From Armatimonadota bacterium (GTDB lineage Bacteria > Armatimonadota > Zipacnadia > UBA1398 > JAKPQA01), in contig JAKPQA010000126.1 in assembly GCA_029547025.1 (NCBI GenBank), positions 25,145-89,144 of the forward strand: DNA of 64,000 nucleotides. The letters run 5' to 3'. A program made the position numbers and the translations under genes. Below, piece by piece: positions 55,491 through 64,000 of the stretch (positions are counted from its first letter, which is position 1; every line of letters starts with the position of its first letter). The notes under the pieces were generated by a model, which did no database searches, was not told where the DNA came from, and saw only the letters and a program-made list of their open reading frames with translations.

Positions 55491-56380
55491 CGGGCCCCCT
55501 CCTGTGCCTCGTAGTAGACCCACCGGGCCGAGGTCCGGAAGATGAGGTACGTGGCCAGGAGCGCCACAAGGAACAGCAGCCAGGCCATCGCACAGGCAAA
55601 GCCCATGCGGAAATACTCGAAGGCGTTCTGGAACAGGTAGAGCCCGAAGAACAAGGTTGAGTTCTCGGGTTGGCCCTTGGTCATGACGAAGGTCTGCGCG
55701 AAATACTGCAGCACGCCCAGCGCCCCTGTCACCACGAGGAAGAAGACTGTGGGCGAGACAGCGGGAAGCGTGACATGGCGGAATCGCGCCCAGGGCCCTG
55801 CACCATCGAGCTCGGCAGCCTCGTGCAGGTGCTGAGGCACGCCCTGGAGCGCCGCCAGGTAAATGAGTGTGCTGCCCCCAATGCCCCATAGGTCCATGAG
55901 CATGAACCCCGGCTTCGCCCACTGGGCGTCCTTGAGCCAGCTCGGCCCGGGGATGTGCAGCAGACCCAGCAAGGCATTCACCAGACCTTGGTCAGAGTTC
56001 AGCACCCACAGCCACAGCAGGCCAGCGCTGACCGAGGGGAGGACATACGGAAGACAGTAGAGCGTCCGGAACAGGCCGATCGCCCTCGCGGCGCGGTTGA
56101 GCAACAGGGCCGTGCCGATCCCGAGCACCACGCTGGCGGGCAGCTCCAGCATCATGAAGAGTGTGTTCCCGATGGACGTCCAGACATACTCATCCGCGAA
56201 CAACATGGTGCGGTAGTTCTCGATCCCGACAAAACGTGGCGGTGTCAGCGTGTTGTACCGGCAGAAGCTCAGGTAGAGCGAGAGCAGCATCGGATAGAGC
56301 TGCAGACCCACGAACCCAACCAGCCACGGGGAGACAAACAGCAACCCCCGCACGAGCCGTCGGCGGTCAGCCAAGCTCAT
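55487..56380 (-). CDS. Sugar ABC transporter permease (MalF-like)
   Basis: A 297-residue carbohydrate ABC permease with about six hydrophobic segments, first at residues ~14-36. The EAA-loop region is HLHEAAELDGAGPWARFRHVTLPAVSP. The start ATG 56380 overlaps the stop of the binding-protein gene (ATGA), and its own stop overlaps the next gene (GTGA). Translation of the whole importer is thus coupled. Confidence 0.93.
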   Translation of the reverse strand: MSLADRRRLVRGLLFVSPWLVGFVGLQLYPMLLSLYLSFCRYNTLTPPRFVGIENYRTMLFADEYVWTSIGNTLFMMLELPASVVLGIGTALLLNRAARAIGLFRTLYCLPYVLPSVSAGLLWLWVLNSDQGLVNALLGLLHIPGPSWLKDAQWAKPGFMLMDLWGIGGSTLIYLAALQGVPQHLHEAAELDGAGPWARFRHVTLPAVSPTVFFLVVTGALGVLQYFAQTFVMTKGQPENSTLFFGLYLFQNAFEYFRMGFACAMAWLLFLVALLATYLIFRTSARWVYYEAQEGAR

Positions 56381-57729
56381 CGTCCGGCCTCCAGGATCTG
56401 GTCAATCTCGCGCTGGACGCGGACCGTGACGTCGTGCATGGCCTGCGCCGGTGTCTTGGTGCCATGGGTTGCGAAGTCAACCGCAAGCTCCAGCTCTCGG
56501 GAGAACAACGTGTTCGCCGGCGTGACCGGAAAGGCCCGGCCGTTGGGACCACCGGCGAGCGAGCAGACGACTCCAAAAGCCTCGTTCTCCCGCGAGCCCG
56601 TGGTCAGTTCAGGCAGTTCGAGAAACTGCTTGAGATTCGGCACGCCGTGCATGACGCGGGCAAAGTGCGCCTGGGCCACCCGGGTCTGCGTCCATGCCAG
56701 GAACTCCCAGGCCAGGTCCGGATGCCGCGAGCCCGCGGGGATACACGCGAAGTTGCCACCAAAGGGCACCGTGTTCCGCAGATCCGGGCGATCCGCTGGG
56801 TAGGGGAGGGCACACACGCCGTAGTCCATCTCCCGCGCGAAACGCTCCGTGAACGATGGCCACCACTGGCCCGACTCCACCATCGCCACCTTCCCGGCGA
56901 AGTACTCCTGCTGGGAGCTAGCGTACTCGCCGAAGCCGGCGGAGAACGCATCGACCTGGGCGCTCCCTCCCTGACGCTCGACCAGGGCACACAACCACTC
57001 GAGCGCCCGGACGTTCTCGGCGCTGTCGGCGGTCACCCGGTGATGGTCAGCATCATAGAGCGAGCCGCCCATGAGCGCGCAGACATGGTGGAGGGCGAAC
57101 GGCGCCATGCCCATCCGAGTGAGACCGCCGTCCGGTCCCACCACCGTGAGGCGCGCCGCGACCTCGAGCAGCTCCTCGAGCGTCTTCGGCGGCCGCTCAG
57201 GGTCGAGACCGGCTTCGCGGAACAGACCCTTGTTCCAGAAGAGCGCATAGGCATCGACGAGGTAGGGCAGCGCGTACATGCGGCCCTCATATCGGCACTG
57301 GGCAAGACCACCGGCCAGGATGTCCTCCGCTAACGGCCCGGTGCGGGCCATGAGGTCGTCCAGCGGCCGGAGAGCGCCATGCTGCGCCAACGCCCCCACG
57401 TACTCGGAGTTCCAGATGAAGAAAACATCAGGGGGAGCGCCGCTCACGATGGCGCGGAAGACCTTGGAGTCATCCTGCGCCGTGCTGGTGTTGACGAGGC
57501 GGACATGGGGGTGCTCGACGTTGAATGCGGCCACGATCTCCTCGAAGGCATCGCGCTCGTGGCCCATCCAACCAGACCACACGTGGAGCTCGGGAACGCC
57601 TGAGGCCGTGCGGCGGGCCTGGGCGCGTCGGCCCGGCGCGGCCCACCAGATCCCCAGCAACAGCACGGCCACGCCGCCGGCGGCGGCCCAGCGCCGGGCA
57701 GGGCTGTCGACGGAGACCCGGGAACTCAT
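56377..57729 (-). CDS. Extracellular sugar-binding protein of ABC transporter
   Basis: A 450-residue solute-binding protein of the carbohydrate (MalE/UgpB-like) type. A hydrophobic N-terminal export segment (residues ~15-32) precedes the mature domain starting ELHVWSGWMGHERDAFEEIVAAFNVEHP. No lipobox Cys is evident. Also family-typical are VSGAPPDVFFIWNSEYVGALAQHG and RMYALPYLVDAYALFWNK. It is first of the three importer genes and starts about 95 bases after rplL, behind a hairpin terminator. Confidence 0.9.
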   Translation of the reverse strand: MSSRVSVDSPARRWAAAGGVAVLLLGIWWAAPGRRAQARRTASGVPELHVWSGWMGHERDAFEEIVAAFNVEHPHVRLVNTSTAQDDSKVFRAIVSGAPPDVFFIWNSEYVGALAQHGALRPLDDLMARTGPLAEDILAGGLAQCRYEGRMYALPYLVDAYALFWNKGLFREAGLDPERPPKTLEELLEVAARLTVVGPDGGLTRMGMAPFALHHVCALMGGSLYDADHHRVTADSAENVRALEWLCALVERQGGSAQVDAFSAGFGEYASSQQEYFAGKVAMVESGQWWPSFTERFAREMDYGVCALPYPADRPDLRNTVPFGGNFACIPAGSRHPDLAWEFLAWTQTRVAQAHFARVMHGVPNLKQFLELPELTTGSRENEAFGVVCSLAGGPNGRAFPVTPANTLFSRELELAVDFATHGTKTPAQAMHDVTVRVQREIDQILEAGR

Positions 57730-57765
57730 GGTTGCCTCGGCATCCCCCTCCGCATCACAAACGAC

Positions 57766-57794
57766 GGGAGCCCGGCCGAGGTGGCCAGGCTCCC
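57766..57794 (-). terminator. Hairpin after rplL
   Basis: gggagcc at 57766-57772 pairs with ggctccc at 57788-57794, extended by an inner ggcc/ggcc pairing (57774-57777 with 57783-57786) and one mismatch. On the minus strand it follows rplL and is followed by gtcgtttgtg, only mildly T-rich. It probably ends or reduces transcription before the sugar transporter genes. Confidence 0.5.
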
Positions 57795-57824
57795 ACAGGA
57801 TACAGCAGGTTCACCGACGGCGGC

Positions 57825-58211
57825 TCACGCAACCGGCACGACCTCGACCGAGGCGCCGACCTCCTCCAGCTCCGACTGGATCTTGGCGGCCTCCTCCTTG
57901 GAGACGGACTCCTTGACGGTCTGCGGCGCGCCATCGACCAGATCCTTGGCCTCCTTGAGGCCCAGGCTCGTGACCTGGCGGACGACCTTGATGACCTGGA
58001 TCTTCTGCTCGCCGGCGGACTTGAGAACGACGTTGAACTCGGTGGGCTCCTCAGCCGGAGCGGCTTCGGCCGCCCCGCCGACAGGCATGGCCATAGCCAT
58101 GCCCACCGGCGCTGCCGACACGTCGAACGTCTCCTCGATGAGCTTCACGAACTCGTGCAGCTCCAGGACGGACATGTTCTTGATCACATCGATAAGCTCT
58201 TCTTTGGTCAC
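57825..58211 (-). CDS. rplL: 50S ribosomal protein L7/L12
   Basis: A 128-residue stalk protein. The N-terminal dimerisation helices ([30 protein letters not shown]), an Ala/Pro-rich hinge (~residues 33-55) and the C-terminal globular domain ([39 protein letters not shown]) are all typical. It recruits elongation factors such as EF-Tu. The start is GTG 58211 with GGAG upstream. It is last in the ribosomal run; rpoB does not follow. Confidence 0.97.
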   Translation of the reverse strand: MTKEELIDVIKNMSVLELHEFVKLIEETFDVSAAPVGMAMAMPVGGAAEAAPAEEPTEFNVVLKSAGEQKIQVIKVVRQVTSLGLKEAKDLVDGAPQTVKESVSKEEAAKIQSELEEVGASVEVVPVA

Positions 58212-58264
58212 CGCAGGGTTCTCCGTTTCCCATGATCCGCGCGCTGCGGGGAGATGCTAGGCCG

Positions 58265-58792
58265 CTATGCGGCCTGCCCCTCCCTTGCTTTGGCGACTTC
58301 TGACAGCGCGCGGGGCAGCTTCGTGATGATCTCGTTCAGCCGGTGCGCCAGCGATGCCACAGGGGCGTTCAGCACATAGGCCAACTGGCCGAGGAGTTCC
58401 TTGCGCCCCGGCATCGTCGACCGAACCACCAACTGGGCGGCGTCGTACACTCGGCCGTCGGCAAACGCGGCCTTGATCTGTAGCGCCTCGTTGGTCTTCT
58501 GGAACTCGAGCAGAGCCTTGGCGGTGGCACCGACATCCTCGCGGCAGAATGCCACGCCCACTGGGCCCGTCACACACTCCGACAACGGCTCCGCCTCGGT
58601 GCCCGCGAGAGCACGACGGAACAGCGTGTTCTTGACGACGCGGAGCTGAGCATTCGTCTCGCGCACCGCCTTGCGCAGCGCAGCCATCTGGGCCACGTTC
58701 AGACTGCGGTAGTCCACCAGAATCGCGGCCTCCGAGCTGGCAAGGAGCCCCGAAAGGCTCTCCACCTGGGCCACCTTCTCAGGTCTGGCCAA
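58265..58792 (-). CDS. rplJ: 50S ribosomal protein L10
   Basis: A 175-residue L10, which anchors L7/L12 dimers to the ribosome. N-terminal RNA-binding features include AILVDYRSLNVAQMAALRKAVRE and LRVVKNTLFRRAL. The C-terminal helix binds L7/L12. The start is TTG 58792, chosen because AGGAGGTG lies eight bases upstream and no ATG is available; an unusual start for this gene. It lies 28 bases after the GNAT gene, not directly after its leader. Confidence 0.96.
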   Translation of the reverse strand: MARPEKVAQVESLSGLLASSEAAILVDYRSLNVAQMAALRKAVRETNAQLRVVKNTLFRRALAGTEAEPLSECVTGPVGVAFCREDVGATAKALLEFQKTNEALQIKAAFADGRVYDAAQLVVRSTMPGRKELLGQLAYVLNAPVASLAHRLNEIITKLPRALSEVAKAREGQAA

Positions 58793-58820
58793 TCCTACAC
58801 CTCCTCTCGAATCGGCGAGC

Positions 58821-59966
58821 TCAGACGAAGTTCAGTCCGTAGCGCGGGAGCGGAAGGGGCAAAGCCTGGCGCAACAGACCCGCCAGGTGGCCACCCATAC
58901 CCGCCAACGGCTCGGAATGAACTGAACCAAACAGCGTGGCGACCACACTGCGGTCGCCATCGACCTCCACGGTCTCATTCCCCAGCTCGAACACCAAGCG
59001 ATGGACCCGAAGCTCGTCGGCCTCGGCCCACACGCGGATGGCCTCGTAGTTGCCAGCGCCGATGCGCTCGGCCAACAGCGGCGCGAAGTCGGACCACAGC
59101 CGCCGAACGTCCAGCACTTTGACGGTACCCGGGAAGCTCTCCCACCGTGGTGAGACCCCCAGAAGCTGGCAGACGTCGCGCATGCCGTAGTCTGACGCGT
59201 AGGTCTCAACCGTCACCGACGCCGCTGGATGGAGCCGCACCAGATGTGCCAGGGCAGCGAGAATGGCAGCGCGCGACCCAGCCATCTCGCGCACCACCAG
59301 AGCGCCCTCGGACTTCGCCGGCAAGTTCACCGACAGAGCCGCCACAAGCTCGCCGGCCCGTCGGACGCCATAGGTGGCGGCTGGAGAGCAGACCATCACC
59401 CCGCAACCGACCCGGCGGCGGTAGTCCAGGGGGTCACGGCGGAATCGAATCGGCTCGGACTCGAACAGACGGCACACAGACCCCACGGTCTCGTCGCTTA
59501 CAGGCTCCAGCACGATCGAGGAGTCCACGGCCGGCAGCGAAGGGCCGGGAATGTCATAGCCCGGAAACCGGCCCTCGGGGAACGCCCCGCGACGGGTGTA
59601 CAGCGACCGGCCGCCCGAGATCAGCATGATCGCCGCCCCGCCCGCAACCGCTTGGGTGACAGCGGCGTCCATCAGGCGTCCCGCAAGACCCGCACCACGG
59701 TGAGCAGGATCGGTGCAAACCGACCCGATACACGCCACACGCACGGGGCAACCGAGAAGCGACGTGTCGTCCAACGTCATGCCAACCAGCGATACCGGAA
59801 CTCCGTCGAGGTCGTAGATGAGCAACTGATCGAGCCGCTCGGCATCGAAGAGAAGCGGAAACTCGGCTCCCATGTCCGCGTCGAACACTCGGCTGGAGAG
59901 GGCGACAACGTCACACAGCTGCTCCGCCGACGCATGCTTCGGACCCGAGTACGGCTGTGGCATCAT
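58821..59966 (-). CDS. GNAT acetyltransferase inserted between rplA and rplJ
   Basis: A 381-residue GNAT-fold protein. Acetyl-CoA motif A is SVCTDPAHRGAGLAGRLMDAAV (residues ~95-115), followed by LYTRRGAFPEG. A long C-terminal part resembles the SCP2-like region of Eis-type enhanced acetyltransferases. ATG 59966 has AAGGAG exactly seven bases upstream and is followed directly by a second ATG. It begins about 36 bases after an L10-leader attenuator and ends 28 bases before rplJ, so it should be controlled and transcribed with the stalk genes. The substrate is unknown. Confidence 0.85.
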   Translation of the reverse strand: MMPQPYSGPKHASAEQLCDVVALSSRVFDADMGAEFPLLFDAERLDQLLIYDLDGVPVSLVGMTLDDTSLLGCPVRVACIGSVCTDPAHRGAGLAGRLMDAAVTQAVAGGAAIMLISGGRSLYTRRGAFPEGRFPGYDIPGPSLPAVDSSIVLEPVSDETVGSVCRLFESEPIRFRRDPLDYRRRVGCGVMVCSPAATYGVRRAGELVAALSVNLPAKSEGALVVREMAGSRAAILAALAHLVRLHPAASVTVETYASDYGMRDVCQLLGVSPRWESFPGTVKVLDVRRLWSDFAPLLAERIGAGNYEAIRVWAEADELRVHRLVFELGNETVEVDGDRSVVATLFGSVHSEPLAGMGGHLAGLLRQALPLPLPRYGLNFV

Positions 59967-60001
59967 CACCCAACTCCTTTCCTTCCCGGGGTGCCCCGCA
60001 A

Positions 60002-60046
60002 CAAAAGAGCCGGCCACCGCACCTCGAACCGAGGTGGGCAGCCGGC
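60002..60046 (-). terminator. Intrinsic terminator/attenuator of the L10 leader
   Basis: On the minus strand, gccggc (60046-60041) and cacctcg (60036-60030 side) pair with cgaggtg and gccggc on the far side (60026-60009), giving a long GC-rich hairpin. It is followed by tctttt at 60008-60003. The 5' arm can instead pair with an upstream leader segment, so this is a conditional terminator. Confidence 0.75.
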
Positions 60047-60185
60047 CCACATGCCCGTCGGCCTCCCCCAAAGGGACTCCGCCATGCATGATGCCTGCTG
60101 TCCGGACACCCACCTCGACAGGCAGCCGCACCGCTCCGTGCGGCACTTGGGCCCTTCCACGCCAGGGCGCCTGTTGTCTTCGGCT
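60002..60185 (-). promoter_or_regulatory. Ribosomal protein L10 leader (autoregulatory RNA)
   Basis: On the minus strand the leader reads gaagacaacagg (near 60182-60170) and then cctgtcgaggtg (60122-60111). These match the conserved paired core (AGACAGCAGG with CCTGCCGAGG) of the bacterial L10 leader family as I remember it. A 7-base-pair hairpin lies between them (60125-60131 with 60138-60144). cgaggtggg at 60117-60109 is perfectly complementary to the terminator 5' arm (60038-60030), giving a 9-base-pair antiterminator. L10 binding would favour termination. Confidence 0.75.
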
Positions 60186-60236
60186 GGTCCGCTCGTCACC
60201 GGGTGGTCCCATGGGCCGAGCCACCCGGATCCTCAA

Positions 60237-60938
60237 CTAGCCCGCGACCGACCGCGCATCCTGCACGTCGATGCGCACCCCCGGCCCCATGGTCGAGGAC
60301 AGGTGAACGTGCCGCACGTAGACCCCTTTGGAGGCCGAAGGCTTGGCTGCCAGAATGGCCCCAAAGAGCGCAGCGAAGTTCTCCACAAGCTTGTCCGTCT
60401 CAAAGGACACTTTCCCAATGGGGACGTGCACATTCGACTGGCGATCCACGCGGTACTGAACCTTGCCCGCCTTGATCTGGCGAACGGTCTCACCCACGTC
60501 CTCGGTCACCGTGCCCGCCTTCTTGTTGGGCATGCGCGGGCCGAGCTTCTTCCCAAGACGTCCCACGGCCCGCATCATGTCAACATGGGCCACGAGGACA
60601 TCGAAGTCACTCCAGCCTTCATCGATCTTCGCAATGAGATCATCATCGCCCACTGTCTCGGCTCCGGCCTCCAGAGCCGCCGCCGCGTGCTCGGCTTTGG
60701 CGAAGACCGCGACGCGAACCTGCCGCCCCGTGCCGTGGGGCAGAGTGATAGTGCCCCGCACGTTCTCATCAGACTTGCGCGGGTCAACCCCCAGCCGTGC
60801 GGCGAACTCGATGGTCTCATCAAACTTCGTGTTGCTGAGCCCCTTCAGGAGCTCGATGGCCTCCCGCACCCCGTACACGCGGTTCTTGTCCACCTGCTTG
60901 GCCACCGCGGCAAAGCGGCGGGAGTGATCTCTGGACAT
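60237..60938 (-). CDS. rplA: 50S ribosomal protein L1
   Basis: A 233-residue L1. Family motifs are [41 protein letters not shown] and the C-terminal [11 protein letters not shown]. It binds 23S rRNA at the L1 stalk. ATG 60938 is preceded by GAGGGGAGGG; the open frame runs to 61160 without support. It ends at the start of the L10 leader region. Confidence 0.97.
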   Translation of the reverse strand: MSRDHSRRFAAVAKQVDKNRVYGVREAIELLKGLSNTKFDETIEFAARLGVDPRKSDENVRGTITLPHGTGRQVRVAVFAKAEHAAAALEAGAETVGDDDLIAKIDEGWSDFDVLVAHVDMMRAVGRLGKKLGPRMPNKKAGTVTEDVGETVRQIKAGKVQYRVDRQSNVHVPIGKVSFETDKLVENFAALFGAILAAKPSASKGVYVRHVHLSSTMGPGVRIDVQDARSVAG

Positions 60939-60975
60939 TGGGTCGGCCCTCCCCTCATAAAGTAACGGGCGACGG

Positions 60976-61401
60976 TCAGTCGACCACGACGATGCCCATA
61001 TTGCGGGCGGTGCCGGCGATGATGCGCATGGCCTGCTCGATGTCATCGGTGTTGAGGTCGGGCAGCTTGGTCTGAGCGATGCTGCGGATGTCGGCCTTCG
61101 TGACCTTACCCGCCACCTGTTCCTTCGAGTTAGCGGCACCCTTCTCGATGCCCGCCGCACGCTTCAACAGGTCCGCCGCCGGCGGCGTCTTGAGCTCGAA
61201 GCGGAACGTCCGATCGGAGAAGACCGTGATCTCCACCGGAACGATCTGGCCCACCTGGTTGGCAGTCCGCTCATTGTAGGATTTCACGAACTCCATAATA
61301 TTGACGCCATGCTGGCCCAATGCCGGACCAACCGGGGGCGCGGGCGTCGCCTTGCCAGCTGGGATCTGCAGCTTGACCAGCGCGATGACCTTCTTCGCCA
61401 T
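60976..61401 (-). CDS. rplK: 50S ribosomal protein L11
   Basis: A 141-residue L11, standard length. Motifs are [33 protein letters not shown] and [18 protein letters not shown]. It binds the GTPase-associated region of 23S rRNA. ATG 61401 has GGAGG about nine bases upstream. It follows nusG after a 141-base leader with an inverted repeat. Confidence 0.97.
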   Translation of the reverse strand: MAKKVIALVKLQIPAGKATPAPPVGPALGQHGVNIMEFVKSYNERTANQVGQIVPVEITVFSDRTFRFELKTPPAADLLKRAAGIEKGAANSKEQVAGKVTKADIRSIAQTKLPDLNTDDIEQAMRIIAGTARNMGIVVVD

Positions 61402-61435
61402 TGCAGGGAGCCTCCAACCGCTCTAGACACATAGC

Positions 61436-61467
61436 CCCTGCCCTGACGGCCATACTCCAGGACAGGG
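61436..61467 (-). promoter_or_regulatory. Inverted repeat in the rplK leader
   Basis: ccctgccctg at 61436-61445 pairs with caggacaggg at 61458-61467 over ten positions with one mismatch, with a 12-base loop. It lies about 35 bases before rplK. L1-type autoregulation sites lie in such leaders in other bacteria, but I cannot show that this one binds L1. Confidence 0.3.
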
Positions 61468-61542
61468 CCATGCCCAACAGACACAAGGGCCGCGCGGCCA
61501 TGAGCACAGGCTGCCCCATGCCCCGCCGCCCGGCCGTGTGAT

Positions 61543-62127
61543 CTAGACCTTCTCGACCTGCGCGAAGTCGAGTTCCACCGGCGTCTCGCGCCCGAAGATC
61601 TCCATCCGCACCCGCAGCTTCTCGCGAGCCGGGTTCACCTCGTCCACGATGCCAGTGAACTCCGCGAAAGGCCCAGAGAGCACCAACACCGTCTCTCCCC
61701 GCTGATAGGCGGGCTTCACACGCCGGGGCTCATCGCCCAAGGTCTTCAGAATCTCGCGAACCTCAGCATCCGACAGCGGAGTGGGCCGCCGAGCACTCCC
61801 GTGGGGCGCCCCAACGAAACCAGTGACCCCCGCTGTGTTCCGGAGGAGGTGGTACGTCTCATCATCCATGGCGATCTGCACCAGGACATAGCCCGGGAAG
61901 ACCTTGCGGGAGATGGACTTGCGCTTGCCGCCCACCATGCGGACTTCTTCCTCCATGGGGACCTCCACGCGCCGCACCCGGTCGCGCAGATCCGCCTGCT
62001 GGATCATCCGCTCGATGTTGGCCTTCACCTTCGCCTCTTGGCCCGTGTGTGTGTAAATCACATACCAGCCCAAGCGGCTCATACTCTGTGCACCGCCAGT
62101 CTGCCTCCGGCCTTCCTCTGCATCCAT
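61543..62127 (-). CDS. nusG: Transcription termination/antitermination factor NusG
   Basis: A protein of about 194 residues. The NGN domain (LGWYVIYTHTGQEAKVKANIERM, KVFPGYVLVQIAMDDETYHLLRNTAGVTGFVG) is followed by a KOW domain (GETVLVLSGPFAEFTGIVDEV). It links RNA polymerase to Rho or the ribosome. I chose ATG 62127, which has GGGGG upstream; ATG 62082 (SRLGWYV) is the alternative and gives the usual NusG length. Confidence 0.93.
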   Translation of the reverse strand: MDAEEGRRQTGGAQSMSRLGWYVIYTHTGQEAKVKANIERMIQQADLRDRVRRVEVPMEEEVRMVGGKRKSISRKVFPGYVLVQIAMDDETYHLLRNTAGVTGFVGAPHGSARRPTPLSDAEVREILKTLGDEPRRVKPAYQRGETVLVLSGPFAEFTGIVDEVNPAREKLRVRMEIFGRETPVELDFAQVEKV

Positions 62128-62162
62128 CACTGCCCCCGAACCGAAGAACGCGAGCCGTCCAT

Positions 62163-62393
62163 CTAGCCTCGCCCATACAGGCCGACCTTGTTGGTCAGCC
62201 AGGCCAAAACGAACTCCAGGAGACCCAGCCAGACCGCTACGACCGCGATGACCAGGAGCACGAGATAGGTGTAGCCCTTGAGCTCGTCCCAGGTAGGCCA
62301 GACGACACGCTTGAGCTCCGCAGTCGCCTCCCTGATGAACCCCCGGAAGCTGCGGAACCAGCGAACCGGTGCGATGCCCTCTGCAGTGCCCAT
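62163..62393 (-). CDS. secE: Preprotein translocase subunit SecE
   Basis: A 76-residue short-form SecE: a conserved cytoplasmic helix (FIREATAELKRVVWPTWDELKGYT) and one transmembrane segment (YLVLLVIAVVAVWLGLLEFVLAWL). It stabilises SecY in the inner membrane. It lies between tRNA-Trp and nusG, its normal place. Confidence 0.95.
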   Translation of the reverse strand: MGTAEGIAPVRWFRSFRGFIREATAELKRVVWPTWDELKGYTYLVLLVIAVVAVWLGLLEFVLAWLTNKVGLYGRG

Positions 62394-62468
62394 AGATGCA
62401 TTCCTCTGCGAACCCGGACCGAATGCCGAAACCTACCAGTACGGTTCCGGGCCGTCCTTGACGCTGGG

Positions 62469-62541
<73 letters not shown>

Positions 62542-62580
62542 GCGTCCCACGAGTGGGGAACCGGGGCCTCACGCAAGAAC

Positions 62581-62742
62581 CTAGTCGCGCAGACGCGTCT
62601 CGTTGTGCTCGGTGTGCTTCCGGTCCCGGGGGCAGTACTTCATCAGCTTCATCTTGCCCTGCGTGTTCTGCTTGTTCTTGCACGTAACGTAATTGTAATC
62701 GCCGCAGACACTACAGGCAAGCCAGAACTTGTCCGAAGCCAT
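62581..62742 (-). CDS. rpmG: 50S ribosomal protein L33
   Basis: A 53-residue L33: start MASDKFWLACSVCGDYNYVTCKN-like, middle KNKQNTQGKMKLMKYCPRD, end RKHTEHNETRLRD. The first zinc-ribbon pair is C10 and C13. In the second pair only C37 is present, since the CPxC position is Asp40 (YCPRD). It is therefore a partly changed zinc-binding form. ATG 62742 follows GAGGAGG. Confidence 0.93.
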   Translation of the reverse strand: MASDKFWLACSVCGDYNYVTCKNKQNTQGKMKLMKYCPRDRKHTEHNETRLRD

Positions 62743-62778
62743 GGCCAAACGTCCTCCTCAGCCTTCGCCCACTCGGCC

Positions 62779-63981
<1,203 letters not shown>

Positions 63982-64000
63982 CTTGCCCCTCCCGGTGGCA

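Noticed and set aside
59229..60965. 578-codon plus-strand open frame
   Set aside because: Antisense to rplA, the L10 leader and the GNAT gene; no domain or credible start.

Overview
High-GC genomic segment from what looks like a diderm heterotrophic bacterium. The mix of families points to an uncultured Armatimonadota, Hydrogenedentota or PVC-like lineage: two DUF6785-type membrane proteins, two UroD-like proteins, sugar isomerases with a Gfo/Idh/MocA oxidoreductase, a DUF1080 protein, a DUF6807 (PmoA-like) protein, a sulfatase, a SASA-type esterase and an SLH-domain protein. This placement is an inference from gene content only; no 16S rRNA gene is present.

Layout. 1-3.5 kb: end of an unknown gene, a large DUF6785 membrane protein and a UroD-like methyltransferase homologue. 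3.8-9.6 kb: a co-directional run of a two-domain alpha/beta hydrolase, a Nif3-like protein, a zinc-ribbon coiled-coil protein, an RNase HI and argG. 9.7-13.1 kb: a lone cheW, two sugar-phosphate-isomerase-like TIM barrels and a Gfo/Idh/MocA oxidoreductase. 13.2-17.7 kb: ABC exporter ATPase and permease, a LolA-like protein and mutL. 17.9-27.3 kb: mostly envelope and signalling genes on both strands (SLH protein, GAF/HD-GYP, CBM9-like, six-hairpin glycosidase-like, a second UroD-like protein, a subtilase lipoprotein and an MFS transporter). 27.4-37.3 kb: carB, an FAD oxidoreductase, a SASA esterase, a degenerate GGDEF protein, holA, a GyrI-like protein and a DUF1080 protein. 37.4-41.5 kb: a 2-oxoacid ferredoxin oxidoreductase operon (iorA-iorB-paaK-ACT). 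41.6-52.9 kb: a sulfatase, a second DUF6785 protein, a two-gene AddAB/AdnAB-like helicase-nuclease and a DUF6807 protein. 52.9-64 kb, all on the minus strand and transcribed from right to left: tuf, rpmG, tRNA-Trp, secE, nusG, rplK, rplA, an L10 leader, a GNAT acetyltransferase, rplJ and rplL, then a sugar ABC importer (binding protein and two permeases) and an OLD/RecF-like ATPase.

Main points of interest. The strongest is a ribosomal-protein L10 leader with a visible terminator/antiterminator pair. It sits not directly before rplJ but before a GNAT acetyltransferase gene inserted between rplA and rplJ, so the acetyltransferase appears to be under L10 feedback control together with the ribosomal stalk genes. 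Others are: an abrupt synonymous-codon switch inside tuf; a helicase-nuclease pair in which both subunits carry the Fe-S nuclease cysteine signature and one has lost its Walker A; an OLD-like ATPase with a degraded C-terminal domain; a tandem hydrolase lacking the serine nucleophile in both halves; a GGDEF protein lacking its active-site motif; and a MutL missing one endonuclease-motif glutamate. No CRISPR array, insertion sequence, prophage or rRNA gene was seen.
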